Shown: in pieces, positions 16,229 through 24,481 of the stretch
Numbering within the stretch: position 1 is the first letter of the stretch
Layout of the letters: every line of letters begins with the position of its first letter
Assembly (NCBI GenBank): GCA_964613585.1
Contig: CAZTHL010000010.1
Span: 1-62,797 of the forward strand
DNA from: CAZTHL01 sp964613585
GTDB taxonomy: Bacteria; Pseudomonadota; Alphaproteobacteria; DSM-16000; Inquilinaceae
Length of the DNA stretch: 62,797 bases
Direction: 5' to 3'
Translations under genes and position numbers: made by a program
Notes under the pieces: model-generated
Told to the model about the DNA's origin: nothing
The model's input: only the letters and a program-made list of their open reading frames with translations
The model's database searches: none

Positions 16229-17236
16229 ATGACCGGCTTTCACCCTCAGGGATCGTTTCCGGCCATGCGGCCCCGGCGCAACCGGACCGACCGCTGGACC
16301 CGCCGCCTGGTCGCCGAGCACCGGCTTCATGTCGACGACCTGATCTGGCCGACCTTCGTGGTCGAGGGCCAGGACGTCCGCGAGGCGGTGACGAGCATGC
16401 CCGGCGTCTTTCGGCTCAGCATCGACCGGCTGGTCGACGCCGTGGGCGAGGCCGAGGCGCTGGGCATCCCGGCCATCGCGCTGTTCCCGCTGGTGCCGGC
16501 GGCGCGGAAGACCGCGGGCGGCGAAGAGGCCACGAACGGCGACAATCTCGTCTGCCGGGCCGTGCGCGCGGTGAAGGCGGCGCATCCGGGGATCGGCCTG
16601 GTCACCGACGGGGCGCTCGATCCCTACACCAGCCACGGCCACGACGGCCTGCTCGAGGACGGGCGGATCCTGAACGACGAGACCGTGGCGGTGCTGGCGC
16701 GCCAGGCGGTCGTGCAGGCGGACGCCGGGGCCGACGTGATCGCGCCGTCGGACATGATGGACGGGCGGGTGGGCGCCATCCGCCGCGCGCTCGACCAGGC
16801 CGGGCACGGCTCCGTGCGCATCCTGTCCTACGCGGCGAAATACGCCTCCGCCTTCTACGGACCGTTCCGCGACGCCGTCGGCTCGGGCGCCGCGCTGCGG
16901 GGCGACAAGCGCACCTATCAGATGGATCCGGCCAACAGCGACGAGGCCCTGCGGGAGGTCGCGCTCGACCTTCAGGAGGGCGCGGATATGGTCATGGTCA
17001 AGCCGGGGCAGCCCTACCTGGACATCGTGAGGCGGGTCAAGGAGACCTTCGGCGTGCCGACCCTGGCTTACCACGTGAGCGGCGAGTACGCGATGCTGCG
17101 CGCCGCGGGCGCGCAGGGCTGGCTCGACTACGAGGCCTGCCTGCTCGAGACCCTGCTCGGCTTCAAGCGCGCCGGGGCCGATGCCGTCCTGACCTACGGC
17201 GCGCTCGACGCCGCCCGCCTGCTGCGGGCCGGATAG
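16229..17236 (+). CDS. hemB: delta-aminolevulinic acid dehydratase (porphobilinogen synthase)
   Basis: Condenses two 5-aminolevulinate molecules to porphobilinogen in haem synthesis; cytosolic octamer. The 335 residues show PRRNRTDRWTRRLV, DLIWPTFVVEG, the first Schiff-base lysine in RILSYAAKYASAFYGPFRDA, the second in MVMVKPGQPYLDI, and the metal-loop aspartates in VTDGALDPYTSHGHDG. That loop (Asp/His, no triple Cys) indicates the Mg-type rather than the Zn-type enzyme. The ATG at 16229 or the one at 16265 may be used. A secreted-protein gene follows after 8 bases. Confidence 0.97.
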   Translation: MTGFHPQGSFPAMRPRRNRTDRWTRRLVAEHRLHVDDLIWPTFVVEGQDVREAVTSMPGVFRLSIDRLVDAVGEAEALGIPAIALFPLVPAARKTAGGEEATNGDNLVCRAVRAVKAAHPGIGLVTDGALDPYTSHGHDGLLEDGRILNDETVAVLARQAVVQADAGADVIAPSDMMDGRVGAIRRALDQAGHGSVRILSYAAKYASAFYGPFRDAVGSGAALRGDKRTYQMDPANSDEALREVALDLQEGADMVMVKPGQPYLDIVRRVKETFGVPTLAYHVSGEYAMLRAAGAQGWLDYEACLLETLLGFKRAGADAVLTYGALDAARLLRAG

Positions 17237-17244
17237 CGGCCGGC

Positions 17245-17895
17245 ATGGGCTGGTGGCCGCCGGCGAGGGCGGCGCTGCTGGCAGCGGCCCTGACCCTGGC
17301 CGATCCGGGGGCGCTGCGGGCGCAGGCCGACCGCTCCGGCCTCTGGGTCGAGGCCCCGGTCCATCGGCAGGCCGCGGCCGATCTGGCCCGACAGGCCGCC
17401 TTCGCGGTGCGGCCGACCTGCCGGGTCGACGGCCCGGCCCGCCGCATCGGCTACCAGGTCCAGGTGCCCCCGGCGATGGAGGCGGGCGCCTCGCATCCGT
17501 CGCGCGGACGCTGGGCCGAGCGCTGGAGCGTGCGCCGGTGCGCCGAGGACGTTCTGATCACCCTCTTCTTCTCGGCCGACCGCGACGGCATCGACGTGGC
17601 GATCGGCGTGCCCGGAAGGACTCGCTGTCCGGCCGCGCTCCAGGCCGCGGTGACGAGCGCGATGACATCCTTTCTCCGCGAGGATCTGGCCGAATGCCCT
17701 TCGGTCTTGGTCATCGACGCGGCCCCGGACGGCGGAGGTGGCGCGGCGCCCGAGGACACGAAGGCTGGACCATGGGTCGAGCGATGGCGCCTTGGCGGCT
17801 GCGGCCGCGAGCAGGTCGTGCGGGTCCGCTTCGGCGCGACGTTCGGCGAGGACGGCGAGGAGCCGCCCGTGGCGTCGTTTCAGATCCTGCCGTGA
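17245..17895 (+). CDS. secreted protein with an internal repeat, function unknown
   Basis: 216 residues with a Sec-type signal peptide (RAALLAAALTLADPGALRAQA, cleavage near residue 27). I do not recognise the family. The mature part has two similar halves: RWAERWSVRRCAEDVLITLFF (about 89-109; first 20 residues only are relevant) and PWVERWRLGGCGREQVVRVRF near residue 176, both W-x-E-R-W-x4-C followed by a beta strand. Further cysteines (CRVDG, RCPAAL, ECPSV) suggest periplasmic disulfides. The ATG is 8 bases after the hemB stop, so it probably shares the hemB transcript. Confidence 0.65.
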   Translation: MGWWPPARAALLAAALTLADPGALRAQADRSGLWVEAPVHRQAAADLARQAAFAVRPTCRVDGPARRIGYQVQVPPAMEAGASHPSRGRWAERWSVRRCAEDVLITLFFSADRDGIDVAIGVPGRTRCPAALQAAVTSAMTSFLREDLAECPSVLVIDAAPDGGGGAAPEDTKAGPWVERWRLGGCGREQVVRVRFGATFGEDGEEPPVASFQILP

Positions 17896-17926
17896 CCGAG
17901 CCGCGCGCCCCTGGCCGGGCCGGCCC

Positions 17927-18946
17927 TCAGGCGGCGCCGGCATGATCCGAGAGGAACCTGAGCAGGCACTGGTCATGCCAGGGCAGCAGGCCGGTGGCGT
18001 CGTGGAAGCCGAGATGGCCGCCGGTGTCCGTCAGCAGGAGATGCAGGAACGGGTTTGAGGCCCAGTCGAACTCCCGGTAGGGCTCGGCCGGGATCCATGG
18101 GTCGTCCGCGGCATGGACCAGCAGCGTCGGCACCCGGATCGATGACAGGTAGCGCCGGGCGCTGTTGCGGGCGTAGTACTCGTCGGCGCTGGCGTAGCCG
18201 TGCCGACGAGCCACAAACCCGTCATCGAAGTCGTAGATCGTCCTGGCCCGCTCAATGGCGCGACGCTCCTGCTCGGTCAGCGCCGCGGCCGGTGCCGTCG
18301 CCTCCTCCTTCATCCACCCGAGCACTGCGCGATGGTAGAGGCGGTTGCGCGGCGCCAGCATGCGCTGCGAGGTGGAGGCCAGATCGATCGGCGCCGAGAC
18401 TGCGGCCGCCGCCCGGACCGGCACGGTCCCGCCGTCCTCGCCCAGATACTTGAGCATCAGGTTGCCGCCCAGCGAAAAGCCGACCAGCGACGGGCCCTCC
18501 TCCGCCGCCGCGCTCAGCTGGGCGACGACGGCGCGGAGGTCCGCCGTCCGGCCGGCGTGGTACTGCCCGCGGCAGAGCGGCCGGGACGGGCCCGCGCCGC
18601 GCAGGTTCAGGCGCAGCACCGGATAGCCGTGGTACAGCAGGGACGCGGCCGTCTGGCGCATGTAGACCCCGTTCTCGGAGCCGCCGATGCCGTGGATGAG
18701 CACGACCAGGCCGCGGCCGGCACGGCGCAGCGGCCGGTTGAGGGTGCCGACGAGCCGGTCCCCGGTGCCGTCCTCCATGGGGAACTCCCGACGCTCGGCC
18801 GGATAGGCCGAAAGGTCGGGCGGCTGCCGCCCGAGCCACCTCAAGGTGGTGTTCCGGAGGGTCTGCAGATCGGCGCCGCGCCACGGCCAGCGCGCGCGGA
18901 ACGACGGAAAGCCCTGCCCGGTGGCGTGCTCCGGCCGCTCAGCCAT
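17927..18946 (-). CDS. alpha/beta hydrolase of the YheT (COG0429) type
   Basis: 339-residue alpha/beta hydrolase. The nucleophile elbow is GFSLGG, the oxyanion region HGIGGSENGVYMR, and the C-terminal acid and histidine are in HAADDPWIPAEP and TGGHLGFHD. The N-terminal segment FRARWPWRGADLQTL is the signature of the YheT/EMB8 group of uncharacterised esterases (WxNgHlqTi-like). The start ATG at 18946 lies within the last codons of the upstream hydrolase gene (8-base overlap), so the two form a translationally coupled pair. Substrate unknown. Confidence 0.87.
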   Translation of the reverse strand: MAERPEHATGQGFPSFRARWPWRGADLQTLRNTTLRWLGRQPPDLSAYPAERREFPMEDGTGDRLVGTLNRPLRRAGRGLVVLIHGIGGSENGVYMRQTAASLLYHGYPVLRLNLRGAGPSRPLCRGQYHAGRTADLRAVVAQLSAAAEEGPSLVGFSLGGNLMLKYLGEDGGTVPVRAAAAVSAPIDLASTSQRMLAPRNRLYHRAVLGWMKEEATAPAAALTEQERRAIERARTIYDFDDGFVARRHGYASADEYYARNSARRYLSSIRVPTLLVHAADDPWIPAEPYREFDWASNPFLHLLLTDTGGHLGFHDATGLLPWHDQCLLRFLSDHAGAA

Positions 18947-19784
18947 CGAGGAAGCGACGCACCGGATCGATCTGGACCGGGTCGGCCAGGGGCGGCGCGT
19001 GGCCGCAGCCGGCCACCTCGACGACCTCCGCCCGGGGGCCGGTCTCGGCCATGCGCGCGGCCACCTCGGCCGGCAGAACGTCGGACTCCGCGCCGCGCAG
19101 GACCAGGGTCGGGCAGCCGATCGCCGCCCAGACCGGCCAGATGTCGACATCCTCGAGCGGCTGCCCCTTGAAGGCCTCGCCGATCGCCGGGTCGAAGGCC
19201 AGCGCCAGGGTGCAGTCGTCCCGGCGCCGCGCGCTGTGCTCGGCGAGATGGCGCCAGACGCGATCGTCGAGGCTGCCGAAGGGCCGGAAGATTTCGCGAA
19301 GATAGGCCTCGAGCCGGGCCAGATCTGGAAAGGATGGCGCCTCGGCCACATAGCCGGCGATACGCTCGAGCGCCGCCTTCGGCACGGCCGGCCCGATGTC
19401 GTTCAGGACCAGGCGGCGAATCGGCGACCGCGGCTGCGCCGCCAGCAGCATGCCCATGAAGCCGCCCATCGACGTGCCGACCCAGTCGAGCCGGTCGACG
19501 TCGAGGCGTGCGATGAGCGCGCCGGCATCCGCCAGATACTGCGGGTAGCCGTAAAGCCCGGGATCGGCCAGCCAGCCGCTCTGCCCGCGCCCGGCGACGT
19601 CGGGGCAGACCACCCGGCGGTCCGCCCCGGCCAGGGCCTGGGCCAGGAAGTCGAAGTCCCGGCTGTTGCGGGTGAGCCCGTGGACGCACACCACGGTGCG
19701 GGCGGCTCCGGCCGCGCCCCACTCGACGTACCGGAGCCGGTGGAATCCGGAGGCGCTGAGGCCAAGAAGCGTCTTCTCCCTCAT
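18939..19784 (-). CDS. alpha/beta hydrolase
   Basis: 281 residues with HGLTRNSRDFDFLAQAL (oxyanion strand), nucleophile GTSMGG, the acid in GAESDVLP and the histidine in GCGHAPPLADP. LTRNSRDF and CPDVAGRGQSGW place it in the same subfamily as the hydrolase at 57.1 kb, which reads LTRNSADF and CPDYRGRGRSD. The substrate is not known; such enzymes are often esterases or C-C hydrolases. It is the first gene of a two-hydrolase operon, overlapping the YheT-type gene by 8 bases. Confidence 0.85.
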   Translation of the reverse strand: MREKTLLGLSASGFHRLRYVEWGAAGAARTVVCVHGLTRNSRDFDFLAQALAGADRRVVCPDVAGRGQSGWLADPGLYGYPQYLADAGALIARLDVDRLDWVGTSMGGFMGMLLAAQPRSPIRRLVLNDIGPAVPKAALERIAGYVAEAPSFPDLARLEAYLREIFRPFGSLDDRVWRHLAEHSARRRDDCTLALAFDPAIGEAFKGQPLEDVDIWPVWAAIGCPTLVLRGAESDVLPAEVAARMAETGPRAEVVEVAGCGHAPPLADPVQIDPVRRFLDG

Positions 19785-19833
19785 GGCCTCACTATAGCCG
19801 CTTGCGCCGGCCGGATCAGCCGGCGCGCTGCGA

Positions 19834-21018
19834 TCAGGCGGCTTCCAGGCTCAGCCCAGGGCCGCGGCCTTCCGCCGCCGCCAGCAGCGGCCGGTCGGCG
19901 ACCTCGACGAAGCGGTCCGGATAGAAGCCGTTGAAGCGCGTGCGCAGGACAGTGGAATAGGCGCCAAGCTGGCCGATCTCAATCCAGTCGCCTTCCGCCA
20001 CCTCCTCCGGCAGCCAGAACGGGCCCGGCATGCTGTCGATGGAGTCGCAGGTCGGCCCGAACAGCGAGAAGCTGCCGATCGGGCCGCCGATCGGGCCGTC
20101 CGGCCGGAGCGCGCGCATGGGCAGGACGATCCCGGGGCAGCGCATCTCCGACAGGGAGCCGTACAGCCCGTCGTTCAAGTAGAGGGCGCGGCCGTGCCGG
20201 GCCTCGATCCGGGCCACCACCGACAGCCCCTCGGCGACCAGGGCGCGACCGGGCTCGCATTGCAGCCGGCAGCCGCGCGGCAGGTCGATCTCCGCGGCGC
20301 TGTCGGCGATGACATCGATGAACTCGCGCAGGCTCGGCACGTGGACGTCCACGTAGCGGCTGGGGAAGCCGCCGCCGACATCAAGCACGTCGATCGCGAC
20401 GCCGGCCCGGCCGATGACCTGTCCGGCGAGGCCGATGGCCGCGCGGTAGGCCTTCGGCCGCAGGCACTGCGAGCCGACGTGGAAGGTAAGGCCCACGCGG
20501 TTGCCGGTCGCGGCCGCCGCCGCCAGAAGCCGCGCGGCCTCCGGCACGGTCGCACCGAACTTGCCGCTGAGGTCGCAGACCGCTTGGTTGGCCGGCGCCT
20601 GAAGGCGGACCAGCAGCTCCAGGTCGCGCGCCTGGCCGGTCTCGGCCATCAGCTTCGTCAGTTCGTTGTCGTGGTCGAGGGCGAAGGTGCGAACGCCGTG
20701 CCCGTGATAGGCCTCGGCGATGGCGCGCCGGTTCTTCACCGGATGCATGTAATGACAGCCGACATCGCCGAAGTACCGCCGGATCCGCGCCGTCTCCGCC
20801 GGGGACGCCACGTCGAAATGACGGATTCCCCCGTCGAACAAGGCCTGGAGGACGCGCGGATCGTCATTGCACTTGACGGCGTAGAGGACGTCGCCGGGAA
20901 ACGCCTCCACGAACCGGGCCGCCTGCTCCCGCAGCACCTGCGTTCGCAAGCAATAGACCGGTTCGTCGGGCTGCAGCTCGGCGATCATGCCCACGGCATC
21001 GGCGAAGTGCTCAATCAT
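19834..21018 (-). CDS. ornithine/lysine/diaminopimelate-type PLP decarboxylase (fold III), probably ornithine decarboxylase
   Basis: 394-residue fold-type III decarboxylase, similar in length and motifs to eukaryotic-type ornithine decarboxylases found in alphaproteobacteria; it would make putrescine. The PLP lysine is in LYAVKCNDDP (Lys49); the phosphate-binding region is HVGSQ and DVGGGFPSRY; CEPGRALVAEG carries the conserved Arg/Glu; FGPTCDSID holds the catalytic Cys and the substrate Asp. Lysine or a related diamino acid cannot be excluded. The ATG overlaps the stop of a short upstream frame (ATGA), and GGAGG lies 11 bases upstream. Confidence 0.88.
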   Translation of the reverse strand: MIEHFADAVGMIAELQPDEPVYCLRTQVLREQAARFVEAFPGDVLYAVKCNDDPRVLQALFDGGIRHFDVASPAETARIRRYFGDVGCHYMHPVKNRRAIAEAYHGHGVRTFALDHDNELTKLMAETGQARDLELLVRLQAPANQAVCDLSGKFGATVPEAARLLAAAAATGNRVGLTFHVGSQCLRPKAYRAAIGLAGQVIGRAGVAIDVLDVGGGFPSRYVDVHVPSLREFIDVIADSAAEIDLPRGCRLQCEPGRALVAEGLSVVARIEARHGRALYLNDGLYGSLSEMRCPGIVLPMRALRPDGPIGGPIGSFSLFGPTCDSIDSMPGPFWLPEEVAEGDWIEIGQLGAYSTVLRTRFNGFYPDRFVEVADRPLLAAAEGRGPGLSLEAA

Positions 21019-21164
21019 TCCAGGTGGAACCTCCGGAGCCTGAAGAAAACAAGACCCGCCACATAAGCTGGGCCGAAGTCGTTGAGAATACGTGCAACCG
21101 GCGGCTCCCCAAAAAAAGTGTCATATTTCGTGCCCAAGTCGCCGGAACCGATGCCGCGCCCCAT
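21015..21164 (-). CDS. possible short leader ORF coupled to the ornithine decarboxylase gene
   Basis: A 49-codon frame (starting MGRGIGSGDLG, ending FFRLRRFHLE) stops inside the decarboxylase start codon (ATGA). Its codons are less GC-biased than those of genuine genes here. It could be a leader peptide tied to polyamine control, a remnant, or chance. There is no family similarity that I recognise. The rest of the 300-base spacer (21019-21318) carries the divergent promoters of this gene and the penicillin-acylase gene. Confidence 0.25.
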   Translation of the reverse strand: MGRGIGSGDLGTKYDTFFGEPPVARILNDFGPAYVAGLVFFRLRRFHLE

Positions 21165-21318
21165 GACCACGCGACCGTCCGACCCGCTTTTGGACAGGCC
21201 GACGGCGATCCGTTCGCGGCGGGCGACGCCGTGACGCAGCTTCGTGATGGGCCGGCGTCGGGCTAACGTCGCGGTGCCGCGTGCCGGCCGGCTCGCGTCC
21301 CCGATCGGAGCTTGCCCC

Positions 21319-23730
21319 ATGAAGTGGTTCTGGCGCGTCCTTCTCGCGGTCGCCGCCGTCCTGTCTATCGCCGTCGCCGGAAGCCTGCTGTTTCTGCGCA
21401 GCGGCCTCCCGGACCACGAGGGCAGCCGGCATCTCGCGGGACTGGACGCGCCGGTGCAGATCCTGCGCGACCGGCTGGCGGTGCCCCACATCTTCGCCTC
21501 GAGCGACGAGGATGCCTACTTCGCGCTCGGCTATGTCCACGCCTCCGATCGGCTCTGGCAGATGGACGTGCAGCGGCGGATCGGCCAGGGGCGCGTGGCC
21601 GAGTTGATCGGCGAGAGCGGGCTGCGCATCGACCGGCTCATGCGCGTGCTGGGCACCTACCGCCAGGCCGAGTCCAGCTACCGGGCGCTGCCGGTCGAGG
21701 TGCAGGCGGCGCTCGACAGCTATGCCGCCGGGGTCAACGCATGGCTCGAGCACCATGACGGCGCCCTGCCGCCGGAGTTCTACCTGCTCCGCTACAAGCC
21801 TGAGCCCTGGCGGCCGGCCGACAGCCTGGTTTGGGGACGGCTGATCGCGCTGCAGCTGTCCGGCAACTACCGTGAGGAGCTGCTGCGCGCCCGCATCGCC
21901 TCCCGGCTCGGCGAGGCGGCGCTGGCCGACCTGTTCCCGGCCATCGGCGCTCCGCCGGTCACCCTCGGCAGCCCGGCCGGGGCCGGCGCCATGGACCGCG
22001 GCCCGGCCCCGGACCCAAGGCTGGCCGGGCTGCTCGACCGCCTCGCGGCGGCCCTGCCGGAGCCGCTCGGGCCCTCCTCGGCCTCCAACCAATGGGTCGT
22101 GGCCGGCGACCGGACGCCGAGCGGCAGGCCCGTGCTCAGCAACGATCCCCATCTGTCGCTGACCGCGCCCATCCAGTGGTACATGGCCCGCATCGAGACG
22201 CCCGGCCTGTCCCTGACCGGGGCGACGGTCCCGGGCGTGCCGTTCCTGATCCTGGGGCACAACGGCAGAATCGCCTGGGGCCTGACGACAAGCGGCGCCG
22301 ACGTTCAGGATCTCTACGTCAACACGGTGGATCCCGAGGATCCGTCCCGATACCTGACCGGAAGCGGCCCGGAGAGCTTCACGCTGCGGCGCGAAGAGAT
22401 CGCCGTGGGCCGCGGCGGCCGGACGGAGCCGCTCGAGATCCGGGAGACCCGCCATGGTCCGGTGATCTCGGACGTCATCACGGACATCGCCGGGCCGATC
22501 CCGGACGATGCCGTCGTCTCGCTCGCCTACACCGGCTACACCGAGGCGGACATCGGCGCCGAGGCGGTCTACCGGCTCAACCGCGCGACGGACTGGCCGT
22601 CGTTCCGCGCAGCGCTGGCGACGCTGCGGGCGCCGCTGCAGAACTTCGTCTACGCCGATGTCGACGGCAACATCGGCTTCGTCCTGGCCGGCGACATTCC
22701 GCTGCGCGCCTCGGGCGACGGCACCCGGCCGGCTCAAGGCGACGCCGGGGTGCGCTCCTGGGCCGGGCTGATCCCGTTCGACGAGCTGCCGTCCGGGCTC
22801 AACCCGGCGAGCGGCTGGTTAATCAACGCCAACAATCAGGTGGTCGACGACTCGTATCCGCACTGGCTGGGCCATCCCTATGAGGAGTCGTTCCGCGCCG
22901 CCCGGATCGAGCAGGTGCTGCGCGAGACGGCGAGCCACGGTCCCGAGGACGCGGAAGCCCTCTTGATCGACACGGTCTCGCTGGCGGCGGAGAGGCTGGT
23001 GCCGCACCTGCTGACGGTCGTGCCCGAGGGCCCGGTGGCGACGGCGGCAACGGACACGCTGCGACGCTGGGACCTTCGGATGGACCGGGACAGCCCGGCC
23101 CCGCTGCTGTTCTTCACCTGGCTGCGCGAGCTGAACCGGACGCTCTACGCGGACGAACTCGGCCCGCTGTTCGAGGACTATGCCGGGCTGCGGCCCACGG
23201 TGGTGGCCGGCATGCTGACGAAGGCCACGGCCTGGTGCGACGATGTCCGAACGGAGGCGATCGAGGAGGACTGCGCCGATGTGCTGCGGGTCTCCCTCGA
23301 CCAGGCCCTGGACCGGCTAAGCCGGCGGCATGGAGCGGACCCCGCCGACTGGCGCTGGGGGGACGAGCACGTGGCCCCGTTCCGGCATCAGGTCTTCAGC
23401 CGGATCCCCGTCCTGCGGCGCGTGCTCGACCTCGGGCTGGAGACGGACGGCGGACCCTACACTGTCAATCGCGGCGCGTTCTGGGGCCGCGACGAGGAGC
23501 GCCCCTTCGAGCACCAGCACGGCGCGGGCTTCCGGGCCGTCTACGATCTGGCGGATCTCGCCGACAGCCGCTTCATCATTGCGACCGGCCAGTCGGGTCA
23601 TCCGTTGTCGCGCCACTTCGGCGATCAGGTCCTTCCCTGGCGTGACGGGCGCCATGTCCGCCTGTCCGGCTCGCCCGAGGAGTTGGCGCAAACGGGGCTC
23701 GGCACGCTGTCGCTGCGGCCGGCGGAGTGA
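21319..23730 (+). CDS. penicillin acylase / N-acyl amidase family protein
   Basis: 803-residue Ntn hydrolase. An N-terminal membrane or signal helix (WRVLLAVAAVLSIAVAGSLLF, about 5-25) leads to the alpha chain with DRLAVPHIFASSDEDAYFALGYVHASDRLWQMD (cited in part: LGYVHASDRLWQMD). The autoprocessing point and nucleophile Ser is in GPSSASNQWVVAG, followed by NDPHL and ILGHNGRIAWGLT of the beta chain. The protein probably acts in the periplasm. Relatives cleave penicillins, acyl-homoserine lactones or cyclic lipopeptides; the substrate cannot be told. GGAG lies 9 bases before the ATG. It is divergent from the decarboxylase. Confidence 0.88.
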   Translation: MKWFWRVLLAVAAVLSIAVAGSLLFLRSGLPDHEGSRHLAGLDAPVQILRDRLAVPHIFASSDEDAYFALGYVHASDRLWQMDVQRRIGQGRVAELIGESGLRIDRLMRVLGTYRQAESSYRALPVEVQAALDSYAAGVNAWLEHHDGALPPEFYLLRYKPEPWRPADSLVWGRLIALQLSGNYREELLRARIASRLGEAALADLFPAIGAPPVTLGSPAGAGAMDRGPAPDPRLAGLLDRLAAALPEPLGPSSASNQWVVAGDRTPSGRPVLSNDPHLSLTAPIQWYMARIETPGLSLTGATVPGVPFLILGHNGRIAWGLTTSGADVQDLYVNTVDPEDPSRYLTGSGPESFTLRREEIAVGRGGRTEPLEIRETRHGPVISDVITDIAGPIPDDAVVSLAYTGYTEADIGAEAVYRLNRATDWPSFRAALATLRAPLQNFVYADVDGNIGFVLAGDIPLRASGDGTRPAQGDAGVRSWAGLIPFDELPSGLNPASGWLINANNQVVDDSYPHWLGHPYEESFRAARIEQVLRETASHGPEDAEALLIDTVSLAAERLVPHLLTVVPEGPVATAATDTLRRWDLRMDRDSPAPLLFFTWLRELNRTLYADELGPLFEDYAGLRPTVVAGMLTKATAWCDDVRTEAIEEDCADVLRVSLDQALDRLSRRHGADPADWRWGDEHVAPFRHQVFSRIPVLRRVLDLGLETDGGPYTVNRGAFWGRDEERPFEHQHGAGFRAVYDLADLADSRFIIATGQSGHPLSRHFGDQVLPWRDGRHVRLSGSPEELAQTGLGTLSLRPAE

Positions 23731-23824
23731 CCCACGCGCACGGCGGTGGCGCACGCGACCAGTCCCGTCCTTCGAGCGACTCCGGCCCGGGCGGCAGTGC
23801 CGGCCCGCGTCACGCGGAGAAACC

Positions 23825-24337
23825 CTAGCGGAGCGGGGAGAAGCCGCCATAGGCGCCTTTGTAATAGACCAGAGGCGCCGCCTCGCCGTCCGCCCTCAGA
23901 TCCACCACCCGGCCGATCAGGATATGGTGGTCGCCGCCGGGGTAGTGGGTCTCAAATCGGCATTCGACGGTGGCCACGGCACCGGCCAGGAGCGGCGCTC
24001 CCGTTGAGCTCGCCACCGTCTTCAGCCCGTCCCACTCCGGACATGGGCCGGCAAAGCGGCGAGACAGCTCCTGCTGGCCGACGGCGAGCACGTTCACCGC
24101 GAAGATCCCGGCGCGGCGAATATGCCCCAGGGTGCGCGACCGATTCTCCAGGCAGATCAGGACGAGCGGCGGATCCAGGGACAGCGAGGTGAACGAGCTG
24201 ACGGTCGCCCCGACCGGCCGGCGCTCCCCGTCCCGGGTCGTGACCACGGTGACCCCGGTGGCAAACCGTCCCATGACGTCGCGAAAGAGCCGATCCTCGA
24301 CGCGCCTGCCCTCTTCCACCGTGTCGCCTCCGCGCAC
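23825..24337 (-). CDS. flavin reductase-like FMN-binding protein
   Basis: 170-residue split-barrel flavoprotein. FRDVMGRFATGVTVVTT, PVGATVSSFTSLSLDPPLVLICL (cited in part) and FAVNVLAVGQQELSRRFAG are the conserved FMN-contact stretches of short-chain flavin reductases that feed reduced flavin to two-component monooxygenases. GGDHHILIGRVVDL is the C-terminal family block. No monooxygenase partner is adjacent, so its role is open. The start could be the ATG at 24337 or the internal one about 21 codons later. Confidence 0.88.
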   Translation of the reverse strand: MRGGDTVEEGRRVEDRLFRDVMGRFATGVTVVTTRDGERRPVGATVSSFTSLSLDPPLVLICLENRSRTLGHIRRAGIFAVNVLAVGQQELSRRFAGPCPEWDGLKTVASSTGAPLLAGAVATVECRFETHYPGGDHHILIGRVVDLRADGEAAPLVYYKGAYGGFSPLR

Positions 24338-24436
24338 CTCAGCCTCCCGGGCGGGACCACCGACCCGCCATCCTCGTGACCCGTGCCTCGCCGGCCTCGC
24401 CTGGAAAAGCGTGCCCAGGCCGCCGGTCCGTCCGAC

Positions 24437-24451
24437 TTAAATGCTTTTTAA
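24437..24451. promoter_or_regulatory. CtrA-type box upstream of motA (TTAA-N7-TTAA)
   Basis: An exact TTAA-N7-TTAA with spacer ATGCTTT, also readable as the dyad CTTAAA-N5-TTTAAG. It lies 30 bases before the proposed motA start and 63 before the alternative ATG. With the copy at 1340 it is one of only two exact sites noticed between genes, both at flagellar motor genes. Confidence 0.62.
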
Positions 24452-24481
24452 GACAAACTCGACAAGCTCAGGCACGACACC

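Noticed and set aside
21121..22737. 538-codon minus-strand ORF opposite the penicillin-acylase gene
   Set aside because: Composition (Arg/Gly/Ala/Pro-rich) and lack of motifs show it is an antisense shadow of a gene with clear family motifs on the plus strand.
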